Assembly: GCF_900117415.1 (NCBI RefSeq) | Contig: NZ_FPEI01000005.1 | Location: 124,001-188,000 of the forward strand | Reading direction: 5' to 3' | DNA length: 64,000 bases | Source: Hyphomicrobium sp. CS1BSMeth3 | GTDB taxonomy: Bacteria > Pseudomonadota > Alphaproteobacteria > Rhizobiales > Hyphomicrobiaceae | Shown here: piece by piece, positions 33,757 through 42,647 of the stretch | Position numbering within the stretch: the first letter of the stretch is position 1 | Layout of the letters: each line of letters begins with the position of its first letter | Notes under the pieces: generated by a model | The model's input: the letters and a program-made list of their open reading frames with translations, nothing else | Told to the model about the DNA's origin: nothing | Databases searched by the model: none | Program-made: the position numbers and the translations under genes

Positions 33757-34668
33757 ATGCGTGTCGTTGTTGCGCTTGGCGGTAACGCGCTGCTGAAGCG
33801 CGGAGAGCCCATGAGTGCCGACGCCCAGCGCGCCAATGTGCGCAAGGCGGCCGTGGCTCTGGCTGACCTTGCCAAGGGCCATGACATCATCGTGGCCCAT
33901 GGAAGCGGTCCACAAGTGGGATTGCTCGCCCTCCAGGCCGCGGCGCTCAAGGAGGTCCCGCCTTACCCGCTCGACGTCATCAGCGCCGAGAGCATCGGTA
34001 TGATCGGCTACATGATCGAGCAGGAATTGGCCAATGTGCTTCCTCCGAGCACACGGCTGGCCACCTTGCTGACCCACATCGAGGTGGATCTCCGCGATCC
34101 CGCATTCGGCCGCCCCGAGAAGCCGATCGGTCCGGTTTATCAAGCGCAGGAAGCTGAGAAAGCGCGCACCGCTCATGGCTGGCCTATGGTCGAGGAGGCG
34201 TCGGGCCGCTGGCGCCGGGTGGTCTCGTCCCCTTTGCCGAAGCGGATCGTCCAGATCGAAGTGATCCGTATGCTCGTCGCCGCCAAGGTTGTGACCATTT
34301 GCGCCGGCGGCGGCGGAATTCCCGTCGTGCGCGACGCGTCTGGCAATCTTCAGGGCGTTGAGGCTGTCATCGACAAGGATCGCGCTGCCGGACTGCTCGC
34401 CGCGGACCTGGCCGCCGATGCATTGCTGATGCTAACGGATGTGGATGCCGTCTATCTCGGCTGGGGGACTTCCCAACAACGCCCCATTCGGGTGGCTCAC
34501 CCTACAGAACTGTCGGCTCATCAATTTCCACCTGGGTCCATGGGGCCAAAGGTGGAGGCGGCATGCCAGTTCGCTGAGACGCCCGGTAGCATAGCGGGCA
34601 TCGGACGCTTGGAAGACGCACGCGCGATCCTGGAGGGCAACGCCGGGACGGTCGTCAAGTTAGCATAA
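33757..34668 (+). CDS. arcC: Carbamate kinase
   Basis: 303 residues, full length. Signatures are VVALGGNALLKRGEPMS near the start, AHGSGPQVGLLALQAAAL, CAGGGGIPVVRDASG and DKDRAAGLLAADLAADALLM, all of the amino-acid kinase/carbamate kinase family. It transfers phosphate from carbamoyl phosphate to ADP to make ATP, or the reverse. No arginine deiminase or ornithine transcarbamylase gene is nearby, so the source of carbamoyl phosphate here is unclear. It fits with substrate-level ATP production under stress. No FNR-type box is seen in its 170-base leader. Confidence 0.92.
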   Translation: MRVVVALGGNALLKRGEPMSADAQRANVRKAAVALADLAKGHDIIVAHGSGPQVGLLALQAAALKEVPPYPLDVISAESIGMIGYMIEQELANVLPPSTRLATLLTHIEVDLRDPAFGRPEKPIGPVYQAQEAEKARTAHGWPMVEEASGRWRRVVSSPLPKRIVQIEVIRMLVAAKVVTICAGGGGIPVVRDASGNLQGVEAVIDKDRAAGLLAADLAADALLMLTDVDAVYLGWGTSQQRPIRVAHPTELSAHQFPPGSMGPKVEAACQFAETPGSIAGIGRLEDARAILEGNAGTVVKLA

Positions 34669-34743
34669 GCTTCGTTGGTGCCTTTACTCTGCAACCTTGC
34701 CCAGGGCTCTGACGAGCGCGCTGAGGCGACGTGTAGCCTGAAC

Positions 34744-34757
34744 TTGATCTGGATTAA
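34744..34757. promoter_or_regulatory. FNR/FixK-type box
   Basis: TTGATCTGGATTAA followed by AGA, the same 17-base string as at 3964. It lies 143 bases upstream of the P-type ATPase start. Confidence 0.6.
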
Positions 34758-34886
34758 AGATCCCAAGGTGCGTCGGGGCGAGGTTCACCACGAGGATGTT
34801 GTCGCTTCCCATCTATCATCAGTGCGGCAGAAACCCTGTGGCGCGCCGTGACGAAACTGGCTGGGCCACCTGACGGACGAAAAAGA

Positions 34887-36989
34887 ATGAGCTCACCGCA
34901 CTCCCATCACGGCCATCATGATCATCACCAGCATGGAGGTCGCGAGTCGCCCCATGACGGCCATCACGGCGCAGCCAAGATCGTAGCGGCGGCCGGGTCC
35001 AGCCATTCCGAGCACGCCGGTCACGACCACGGTGCCATGGTCGCTGACTTCCGTCGTCGGTTCTGGGTTACCCTGGTCCTGACGCCTCCGGTACTGTTGC
35101 TCTCGCCGATGATCCGGCACTGGCTCGGGCTCACGGAGCTCCTGTCCTTTCCGGGGGACGGCCTGGTCCTCTTCGTGCTCTCAACCGTCGCCTATCTGTA
35201 CGGCGGATGGCCATTCCTGACAGGCTTCTTCTCCGAGTTGCGCAAGGGGCAGCCCGGCATGATGACCCTGATCGCGCTGGCGATCTCGGCGGCCTACTTC
35301 TTCTCTGCGGCGGTCACGTTCGGCTTTCCAGGCGAAGCGTTCTACTGGGAACTGGTCACCCTCATTGCCATTATGCTGCTCGGCCACTGGGTCGAGATGC
35401 GCTCGGTGATGGGCGCGTCACGCGCGCTGGAAGAGCTCGTTCGTCTCTTGCCGGACAGCGCGACGCGGATCGACGCCAACGGTACGACACACGAGGTACC
35501 GATCTCCGATCTCAAGCCGGGCGACCGCGTCATTGTTCGCCCAGGCGCCAAGGTGCCGGTGGATGGCGAGATCGTCGAGGGGTCGTCAGGCTTCAACGAA
35601 GCAATGTTGACGGGCGAGTCACGCCCCGTCACCAAGGCGGTCGGCGCGACAGCTATCGGCGGGGCGATCAACGGCGCCAACGCCGTCACCATCAAAGTAA
35701 CGGCAACGGGCGATTCGACCTATCTCGCTCAGGTCATCGATCTCGTGAAGAAGGCGCAGGCGACACGCTCGCGCACCCAGGACATTGCCAACAGGGCGGC
35801 CGCTTGGCTGACCTACATTGCCCTCGTCGTTGGCTTCGGGACGCTTTTTGTCTGGTGGCTTTGGCTTGGCGCGCCGCTCGAATTCGCGCTTGAGCGCATG
35901 GTGACGGTGATGGTGGTGGCCTGCCCGCATGCCCTCGGCCTCGCTGTTCCGCTCGTGGTCGCCGTCAGCACATCGCTCAGCGCCAGCAACGGTCTTCTGA
36001 TCCGCGACCGCGCCGCTTTCGAGCGTGCGCGGAATCTACAAGCGGTGGTGTTGGACAAGACCGGCACATTGACGGAAGGCCGCTTCGGCGTCAGCGACAT
36101 CGTCCTGCTCTCAGGCGGCGACCAGAACACAGAACTGAGCTTCGCAGCCGCCGCAGAGAACCAGTCCGAGCACCCGATCGCACACGGGATCGTCGCCGAA
36201 GCGAAGCGCCGAAACCTGACCATTCCGAAAGCCAGCGAGGTGAGCAATATCACCGGCGAAGGTATCGTGGCGAAAGTTGACGGACAAGATATTCGCATCG
36301 TCAGTCCCGGCCATCTCGCCCGGCAGGGCAAGCCCATCACTCACGAGAAGCTGAAGCAGCTGGAGGGTCAGGGCAAGACGGTGGTGGCGCTTGTGCGCAG
36401 CGGCAAACCGCGTGCGCTATTCGCGCTCGCCGACATCGTTCGCCCGGAATCCAAAGATGCGATCGCCGAACTGACGCGGCTCGGCATCAGATCCGTCATG
36501 CTGACGGGCGATGCGAAAGGCGTCGCCGAGAGCGTGTCGAAGGAGCTAGGGATCGCAGAATATTTCGCCGAGGTACTTCCCGACCAGAAGTCCGACAAGA
36601 TCAAAGAGCTTCAGGCCCGTGGCCTTTCGGTGGCGATGGTTGGCGACGGCGTCAACGACGCACCGGCGCTCGTCCAGGCAGATCTGGGCGTCGCCATTGG
36701 CGCCGGTACCGATGTGGCTGTTGAGTCGGCTGACGTTGTTCTTGTTAAAAGCGATCCCCGCGACGTCGCCGCGATCCTCGGTCTGTCACGCGCTACCTAT
36801 CGTAAGATGGTGCAGAACCTCATCTGGGCTACGGCTTATAACACCGTAGCCATCCCGATGGCCGCCGGGATCACCTTCGGCACAGGCTTCATGATGACGC
36901 CGGCTGTCGCCGCAGTGTTCATGTCGGCGAGCACGATCATCGTTGCCATCAATGCGCAGTTCCTGCGGTTCTACCGGAGGCACGCCTGA
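34887..36989 (+). CDS. copB: CPH-type (P1B-3, CopB-like) metal P-type ATPase
   Basis: About 700 residues. The N-terminus is His-rich (HSHHGHHDHHQHGG and HSEHAGHDHG) with no CxxC domain. The catalytic motifs are the membrane CPHALG, DKTGTLTEG, the ATP-binding SEHPIAHGI and GDGVNDAPALVQAD. The CPH motif marks the P1B-3 group, which exports Cu(II) or Cu(I)/Ag(I). The ATG at 34887 has no strong ribosome site; a GTG at 34848 is an alternative. Unlike copA at 53159 it has a likely FNR-type box instead of a CueR site. Confidence 0.92.
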   Translation: MSSPHSHHGHHDHHQHGGRESPHDGHHGAAKIVAAAGSSHSEHAGHDHGAMVADFRRRFWVTLVLTPPVLLLSPMIRHWLGLTELLSFPGDGLVLFVLSTVAYLYGGWPFLTGFFSELRKGQPGMMTLIALAISAAYFFSAAVTFGFPGEAFYWELVTLIAIMLLGHWVEMRSVMGASRALEELVRLLPDSATRIDANGTTHEVPISDLKPGDRVIVRPGAKVPVDGEIVEGSSGFNEAMLTGESRPVTKAVGATAIGGAINGANAVTIKVTATGDSTYLAQVIDLVKKAQATRSRTQDIANRAAAWLTYIALVVGFGTLFVWWLWLGAPLEFALERMVTVMVVACPHALGLAVPLVVAVSTSLSASNGLLIRDRAAFERARNLQAVVLDKTGTLTEGRFGVSDIVLLSGGDQNTELSFAAAAENQSEHPIAHGIVAEAKRRNLTIPKASEVSNITGEGIVAKVDGQDIRIVSPGHLARQGKPITHEKLKQLEGQGKTVVALVRSGKPRALFALADIVRPESKDAIAELTRLGIRSVMLTGDAKGVAESVSKELGIAEYFAEVLPDQKSDKIKELQARGLSVAMVGDGVNDAPALVQADLGVAIGAGTDVAVESADVVLVKSDPRDVAAILGLSRATYRKMVQNLIWATAYNTVAIPMAAGITFGTGFMMTPAVAAVFMSASTIIVAINAQFLRFYRRHA

Positions 36990-37088
36990 TGGCGGCCCGC
37001 AGCTTCGTGCTGTCGCGACAGCCGGCCGCGCCGTTGTGAATGATTTGATCCGATCAGCCTTGTCTAGGGCGGGAAGTGAGATTTCGCT

Positions 37089-37583
37089 ATGAAAGTGTAT
37101 TTCGCCTCCGACCATGCTGGGTTTGAAGCCAAGAACAAGCTTGTCGAATATGTCCGCGATCAACTCAAGTTTGCGGTTGAAGACTGCGGTGCCTTAGCAA
37201 ACGATCCGCAGGACGACTACCCGGCAATCATTGCCGTTGCGGCAAAAAAACTTTCGGACGACGTTGCGGAAGGAAAGGACAGTCGTGCAATCGTTGCCGG
37301 GGCTTCGGGGCAAGGCGAAGCCATCGTAGCGAACAGGTTCAAAGGCGTTCGCTGTGCACTCTACTATGGTGACCCCGGAATCGAGCAAGTGGACGCTTCC
37401 GGAAAGCATCTGGATATTCTCATGTCGACGCGCGAGCACAACAATGCGAACGCGCTCTCCCTGGGCCTTCGGTTTCTCACACTCAATCAAGCCAAAGAGG
37501 CCGTCACGCGCTGGCTCTCAGCACCGTTTCCAGGAGAGGCGCGCCATGCACGCAGGGTCACTCAGATAGATCAAATTTCGTAG
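37089..37583 (+). CDS. rpiB: RpiB-type ribose-5-phosphate isomerase (Glu-dependent class)
   Basis: 164 residues. FASDHAGFEAKNKLVEY and DCGALANDPQDDYP are RpiB substrate-site motifs. The catalytic segment reads VAGASGQGEAIVANRF in place of the E. coli CGTGIG: Cys is absent and the Glu fits the actinobacterial (Mycobacterium) RpiB base. REHNNANALSLG follows. It interconverts ribose-5-phosphate and ribulose-5-phosphate. This suits the pentose-phosphate steps that the phosphoketolase/AMP-phosphorylase operon at 45-51 kb would need. The start ATG at 37089 lies behind GGGAAGTGAG. Confidence 0.85.
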   Translation: MKVYFASDHAGFEAKNKLVEYVRDQLKFAVEDCGALANDPQDDYPAIIAVAAKKLSDDVAEGKDSRAIVAGASGQGEAIVANRFKGVRCALYYGDPGIEQVDASGKHLDILMSTREHNNANALSLGLRFLTLNQAKEAVTRWLSAPFPGEARHARRVTQIDQIS

Positions 37584-37712
37584 TGATCTTGCTTGGAAGA
37601 GAAAACTGGATTTCTCATAAATCTCGTCGAGGGCATCGGTTTGGTCGTAGCTCGGCTGGCTCACTCTCGTCGCGCTTGCTATGGCCAGCCCGCGCTCCAG
37701 CGAATGCGATGC

Positions 37713-38840
37713 TCACGACTGGCGCGCGAGCATCGCCTTGAAGCGATAGAGGGCTACGACAACGAAGGCAGCGCCAAGCCCGACCATGATCAAAAGATCG
37801 CGCCAAACGACGTCGATGCCAGCGCCGCGGTAAAGAACTGCTTGCGCGAAGCGCACGAAGTGCGTTGACGGTGAGAGGTCCATAATCGCCTGAAGGGCTC
37901 GCGGCATGCTCTCGAACGGCGTGAAGGCGCCGGACAGCAGGAACATCAAAACGAAGACCGGGATCGAGAGTAGCGCAAATTGGGGCATGGAATTCGCGAC
38001 CGTGGCGAGCAGAATGCCGAGCGACGTGACAGCGAAGAGGTAGATGGCCGTCCCTACGAGAAACAGTTCGATCGAGCCGACAATCCTTGTGCGCAGAACG
38101 ACTTCAACTACGACATGAAGCGAGAACGCAGCTGCCAGAAGGATGACCAGACCGTTCGCCCAGACCTTTCCCGCGATGATCTCGCTGGCGCTTACCGGCA
38201 TCACGAGAAGATGCTCGATCGTGCCATGCTCTCTTTCGCGCATCACCGCGGCGCCGACCAGAATGATGGCGAGAATGGTGACATTGTTGATGACGCCCAT
38301 ACTTGACGTAAAGGTGAGCGCTTCGAGATTGGGGTTGAACATGGCTCGGATCACGGTGTTGACCGGAACGAGTGTCTCGGCACGGTCGTGCTTGAGGTAG
38401 CTGGCCGTTTCCCGCGCTATGATCTCCTGAATGTAGGCCGTTCCGACGCCCGCCTGGGAGATGGTGGTGGCATCGACATTGACCTGAATGGCCGGGTTGC
38501 GACCGCCCAGGAAGTCGGCTTCCAGTCCATGCGGGATGTCGAGAATGAAAATGAAGACGCCCTTGTCCATCAAGCGGTCGAGGCTCGAGCGATCGATTTC
38601 GACCGGAGGGCGGAAGTGCGGTGGTCGGAGCGCGTCTTTGATCCGACCCGAGAGGGTCGAGCGGTCGCCGTCGATGACCGCTACCTTGGCATCGTTGACA
38701 TCCGTGCGCATCGCCGTCGCCTCGGAATAGACCGCAAATGTGAAGACGTAGGCGATCAGCACGACCATCACGACGTCGCGCGAAAGGCTTGCGAACTCCT
38801 TAATTCCGAGGCGGAAGGCGTTCTCCATCCAGCGTCGCAT
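37713..38840 (-). CDS. ABC-2 type permease (YhhJ-like)
   Basis: 375 residues. A short N-terminal helix (VVMVVLIAYVFTFAVYSEA), a large periplasmic domain of about 150 residues, then five or six helices (ILAIILVGAAVMREREHGTI, LATVANSMPQFALLSIPVFV). This is the DrrB/YhhJ ABC-2 permease layout. It is translated just after the fused ABC protein (three bases apart), in the order HlyD, double-ATPase/permease, permease. The ABC unit probably exports a hydrophobic compound or works as RbbA/YhiH-type transporters do; the substrate is unknown. Confidence 0.85.
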   Translation of the reverse strand: MRRWMENAFRLGIKEFASLSRDVVMVVLIAYVFTFAVYSEATAMRTDVNDAKVAVIDGDRSTLSGRIKDALRPPHFRPPVEIDRSSLDRLMDKGVFIFILDIPHGLEADFLGGRNPAIQVNVDATTISQAGVGTAYIQEIIARETASYLKHDRAETLVPVNTVIRAMFNPNLEALTFTSSMGVINNVTILAIILVGAAVMREREHGTIEHLLVMPVSASEIIAGKVWANGLVILLAAAFSLHVVVEVVLRTRIVGSIELFLVGTAIYLFAVTSLGILLATVANSMPQFALLSIPVFVLMFLLSGAFTPFESMPRALQAIMDLSPSTHFVRFAQAVLYRGAGIDVVWRDLLIMVGLGAAFVVVALYRFKAMLARQS

Positions 38841-38842
38841 CG

Positions 38843-41608
38843 CTAGGCCTCCTGCTTGCTAATCAACAACCTGGCAAGCAGCAGGAACGCCACCGCGAAA
38901 CCTGCGAGCACAACGAGTTCCTGGCTGAAGGCTGCGATATCAAGCCCCTTGGCGAAGACGCCGAGGCTTATCGTCTGGAACCAGAGCGCGGGGAACGACA
39001 GACCCATGATACGCCCTGGCCCTTCGAGCGACGAAGCTGGAATCAGGAACCCCGAGTAGTGGGCTGCTGTCATCGCTGTCAGGATGGCGGTTCCGAAAAT
39101 CGCCGCTACCTGTGTCGAGACGAATGCCGATACCAGGAGGCCGAAGGCCGTGGCGGCAAAGATGTAGAGGAGGGCCGCCAAGGAGAGGGCGAGCACCGAG
39201 CCTTTCGGCACGACGCCCAGGACACCGCCGGCAAAGGCAAGCAGGCTGAGATAGCTCAGTATCCCAATCGCGACATAGGGGAGCTGCTTGCCGAGCAGGT
39301 ATTCACCCACAGTCGCTGGCGATGCATAGACATTTGCGATCGAGCCCATTTCCTTCTCCCGGACGACGCCGAGCGCTGTCAGCATGGCCGGAAAGATGAT
39401 CAGCAGCATCATGAGCGATCCGGGAGTGATCGCGAAGACGCTGCGGAAATCCTGGTTGTAGCGAAACCGGGGCTCGACTCGCAGCGTCTCCGCCCCGAGT
39501 CCATTTGCGTTGGGCGAGGCGCGGGCGAGTTCGCCGGCATAAGTTCGAACGCTCCCCAGGATGTAGGCGCGCGCGGTCTCCGCGGGGAAGGTGTTGCCGC
39601 CGTCGAGCCAGAATCCGACTTCCGGACGGCGGCCCTGCAACAGATCGCGGCCGAAGCCGGGCGGGATGTCGACGGCAAATTTCAGCTCGCCGGCGCGCAA
39701 GCGCCGATCGATCTCGATTTCGTCGTCAAGTCGTGCCTGCTCGACGAAGTACCGGGAGTTCGAGAACTGGTCGAGAAACGCGCGGCTTTCCGGCGATTGG
39801 TCGCGGTCGAGCACTGCGTAGCGCAGGCCTTCGATGTCGAAGGAAATGCCATATCCGAAGGCCGCCATGAGCAGGAGCGGGCCGATGAGAGCGAAGGCCA
39901 GCCGGATGCGGTCCCGGCTGAGCTCCAGCGCTTCGCGTCGCGCAAACGTCCAGATCCGCCTTACAGAAGCCAGGCGCGATCTATGGGGCGTAGTGGGGCC
40001 GTCTTCGAGGGGAGACGACGCAGGCTCGACGAATGCGATCGCGCCATTGACAGCCTGTTCTTCAGATCCTGTTGCGGTCGTGTCCTCCAGATAGGCGATG
40101 AAGGCGTCTTCTAGGCTCTCCGCGCCGCGCGCGACCTGAAGCTCGTGCGGCGTACCAACGGCCAGCACCCGACCCGCATGCATGAGAGAGATGCGGTCGC
40201 ACCGTTCGGCTTCGTTCATGAAGTGCGTTGAGATGAAGATCGTGACACCGTCGCGCCGCGACATCTCCAGCAGAAGGCTCCAGAAGCGATCGCGGGCCGC
40301 TGGATCGACGCCGGAGGTCGGTTCGTCCAGGATCAGGACGTCCGGCCGATGCAAACATGCCGCCGCCAGCTGAAGCCGCTGGCGCATGCCCAACGGCAAA
40401 GCATCCGGCAGGGTTTCCGCGACGTCAGTAAGTTCGAACCGCGCCAGGGCTTCCTCGACACGTTCGACAAGTTTCTTACCGCTGATGCCACAGAGGCGCC
40501 CGTGCAGCTCGAGATTGCCTCGCACGGACAGTTCTTCGTAAAGCGAAAAGGATTGCGACACATAGCCGATCCGCGTCCTGGTCATGATGTCGCGCGCGTT
40601 GACTGGCTTTCCAAGGAGCTCGGCGTGTCCTTCCGTCACCGGCAGCAGGCCGGTCAGCATCTTCATCGTGGTCGTCTTGCCGCAACCATTGGAGCCGAGG
40701 AAGCCGAAGATCTCGCCCTGTTCGATCCGGAAGCTCACATGGTCGACCGCCGTGAAATCAGCGAAGCGCATGGTTAGCCCTTCGGCAAGGATGGCAGGCG
40801 GGCCGCCAACCCACTCGCGACGCGGAACCGACGAAGCCGCGCGCGCCCCGCGCCGCTCCGGGCGCTGCAGTTCGATATAGGCCTGCTCGAGCGTGGTGGA
40901 TCCGGTACGGGCAAGAAGCTCCGCCCGGCTGCCATCGGCGATGACGGCGCCGTCATCCATCGCCACGATACGACGGAATTCGCCCGCCTCCTCCATGTAA
41001 GCTGTTGCCACGATCACTGTCATGGCAGGTCGCTCGCCCTGTAAGCGCGCAATCAGCGTCCAGAACTGGCGGCGCGACAGCGGATCAATCCCCGTCGTCG
41101 GCTCATCGAGGATGAGAAGATCGGGATCATGCACGAGCGCGCAGCACAATCCGAGCTTTTGCTTCATCCCGCCGGACAGCTTACCCGCCGGTCGGTCGGC
41201 AAAGGGAAAAAGTCCGGTGACCTGCAAGAGCTGATCGATGCGCCGATGTTGGCGTCCCTCAGGCTGATTGTACAGCCGGGCGAAAAAGTCGATGTTCTCG
41301 ATCACCGAGAGGGTCGGATAGAGATTGCGTCCGAGGCCTTGTGGCATATAGGCAATTCTGGGCGCGGCCTCGCTCCGGTGCGAGGTCGACGCCATGTCGC
41401 CACCGAGGACGCTGACCGAGCCACGCTGGATGCGGCGCACACCCGCGATTAGCCCGAGCAGCGTCGACTTGCCGACCCCATCAGGGCCGACGAGAGCAAG
41501 TTTGGAGCCAGACGGGATTGAAAGATCGAGACCGCGAAGCGCGATCACCTTTCCGTAGGCATGATGGACACCCGTCAGGCTGACGGCTGCTGCGGGATCA
41601 GCGTCCAT
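38843..41608 (-). CDS. Fused ABC exporter: two ATPase domains plus permease (RbbA-like)
   Basis: About 921 residues. ATPase domain 1 has Walker A GPDGVGKSTLLGLIAG, signature LSGGMKQKLGLCC and Walker B LLILDEPTTGIDP. Domain 2 has GSNGCGKTTTMKML and LILDEPTSGVDPAARD; its signature region reads LPLGMRQRLQLAA. A C-terminal ABC-2 permease of about 370 residues follows. The layout matches RbbA/YhiH proteins. The start at 41608 overlaps the HlyD stop by 11 bases. Export substrate unknown. Confidence 0.9.
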   Translation of the reverse strand: MDADPAAAVSLTGVHHAYGKVIALRGLDLSIPSGSKLALVGPDGVGKSTLLGLIAGVRRIQRGSVSVLGGDMASTSHRSEAAPRIAYMPQGLGRNLYPTLSVIENIDFFARLYNQPEGRQHRRIDQLLQVTGLFPFADRPAGKLSGGMKQKLGLCCALVHDPDLLILDEPTTGIDPLSRRQFWTLIARLQGERPAMTVIVATAYMEEAGEFRRIVAMDDGAVIADGSRAELLARTGSTTLEQAYIELQRPERRGARAASSVPRREWVGGPPAILAEGLTMRFADFTAVDHVSFRIEQGEIFGFLGSNGCGKTTTMKMLTGLLPVTEGHAELLGKPVNARDIMTRTRIGYVSQSFSLYEELSVRGNLELHGRLCGISGKKLVERVEEALARFELTDVAETLPDALPLGMRQRLQLAAACLHRPDVLILDEPTSGVDPAARDRFWSLLLEMSRRDGVTIFISTHFMNEAERCDRISLMHAGRVLAVGTPHELQVARGAESLEDAFIAYLEDTTATGSEEQAVNGAIAFVEPASSPLEDGPTTPHRSRLASVRRIWTFARREALELSRDRIRLAFALIGPLLLMAAFGYGISFDIEGLRYAVLDRDQSPESRAFLDQFSNSRYFVEQARLDDEIEIDRRLRAGELKFAVDIPPGFGRDLLQGRRPEVGFWLDGGNTFPAETARAYILGSVRTYAGELARASPNANGLGAETLRVEPRFRYNQDFRSVFAITPGSLMMLLIIFPAMLTALGVVREKEMGSIANVYASPATVGEYLLGKQLPYVAIGILSYLSLLAFAGGVLGVVPKGSVLALSLAALLYIFAATAFGLLVSAFVSTQVAAIFGTAILTAMTAAHYSGFLIPASSLEGPGRIMGLSFPALWFQTISLGVFAKGLDIAAFSQELVVLAGFAVAFLLLARLLISKQEA

Positions 41609-42584
41609 CGGGGAGCCTCGGCGCAAGCTCGGACGGCCAGCTGGCATCGCCTGCGATCTGGACATAAGCATTGCCGGTCATTCCCGCCTTCACATATCCA
41701 CGCTCGGATGCGACCAAGGCAGGGTCGATGTGTAGCTTGACGCGATACATTAGCTTCTCGCGCTCGCTCGCCGTCTCGACGAATTTCGGTGTGAACTGTG
41801 CGTCGGCGGAAACGAACGACACGGTCGCGGGCAGGACATAGCCTCCCGCGCCGTCGAGCACGAGGCGCGCTTGCGTACCGACTGCGACGCGGCCGGCGGT
41901 CGACGTGGGCAGGTAGATCGTCATGTGAGCATCCGAGAGATCGAAGACGGTCAGCACCCGCCCTCCGGCGCCGACAACCTCACCGGCTTGCGCCAAGCGA
42001 TATTCGACGCGTCCCGACACTGGAGCCTTCAACGTCATATCGGCAATGGCGGCTTCGATTTGGCTAACCTGCGCCTCGGCGACTTGCACCGAGGCTTTGG
42101 CGTCCTCAACGGCCGCTTTCGCCGTCCGAAGCGATGCCCTTGAAATGTCACGCTGTGCCGTTCGGCGGTCCTGCTCGGCCTGCGTCGAAGTGTTCGATCG
42201 CATAAGATCGACGACGCGCTGAAGCTCGATCTGCGCGAGATTTAGTTCGGCCTCGCGTAGGGCAACACTCGCCTCCGCGCTGGCTACGCTCTGGTGGCTG
42301 CGGTGGATGGCGGCTCTTGCGGCCGTTAACTGGGCCTGTATCTCGCTCGTATCGAGGCGGGCGAGAACATCGCCCTTCCTGACGTTGGCCCCCTCATTCA
42401 CCGCCACTTCAGCTAAGCGGCCGGCGTACTTGCTGGTAATGTCGACGCGCTCGACCTCGATCCTTCCATTCACCCGCGCCAATCCCGCCGGCACGCGATT
42501 TTGCGTTCCGAGCCAATACACATAGGCGCCGGCCGCAGCGGTGGCGACCAATACGATGATGACGACAACCGTAGATCTGCGCAC
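41598..42584 (-). CDS. HlyD/EmrA-type membrane-fusion (adaptor) protein
   Basis: 328 residues. N-terminal membrane anchor (VVVIIVLVATAAAGAYVYWL), then the biotinyl-lipoyl half (YAGRLAEVAVNEGANVRKGD), a coiled-coil helical hairpin of about 90 residues (SASVALREAELNLAQIEL region) and the second half (MTLKAPVSGRVEYRLAQAGE). It opens the exporter operon. FtsH lies 63 bases upstream on the same strand, so it may be in the same transcript. Confidence 0.88.
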   Translation of the reverse strand: MRRSTVVVIIVLVATAAAGAYVYWLGTQNRVPAGLARVNGRIEVERVDITSKYAGRLAEVAVNEGANVRKGDVLARLDTSEIQAQLTAARAAIHRSHQSVASAEASVALREAELNLAQIELQRVVDLMRSNTSTQAEQDRRTAQRDISRASLRTAKAAVEDAKASVQVAEAQVSQIEAAIADMTLKAPVSGRVEYRLAQAGEVVGAGGRVLTVFDLSDAHMTIYLPTSTAGRVAVGTQARLVLDGAGGYVLPATVSFVSADAQFTPKFVETASEREKLMYRVKLHIDPALVASERGYVKAGMTGNAYVQIAGDASWPSELAPRLPDGR

Positions 42585-42647
42585 CTTACGTCCTCTTGAG
42601 CAGCGAGCGCCCGCCGAGCAGGCTGATGTGGCAATTTCCGATCCGCA

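Noticed and set aside
33757-34668. Arginine deiminase pathway locus around carbamate kinase
   Set aside because: No arcA, arcB or antiporter gene was found on either side, so only arcC itself is supported.
37022-37070. TTTGATCCGATCAG near 37046 as another FNR-type box
   Set aside because: The half-sites have a 3-base gap and the right half differs, so spacing does not fit TTGAT-N4-ATCAA.
39059-40114. A 351-codon plus frame opposite the ABC exporter
   Set aside because: The minus strand has Walker A/B motifs and membrane helices; the plus frame has none.
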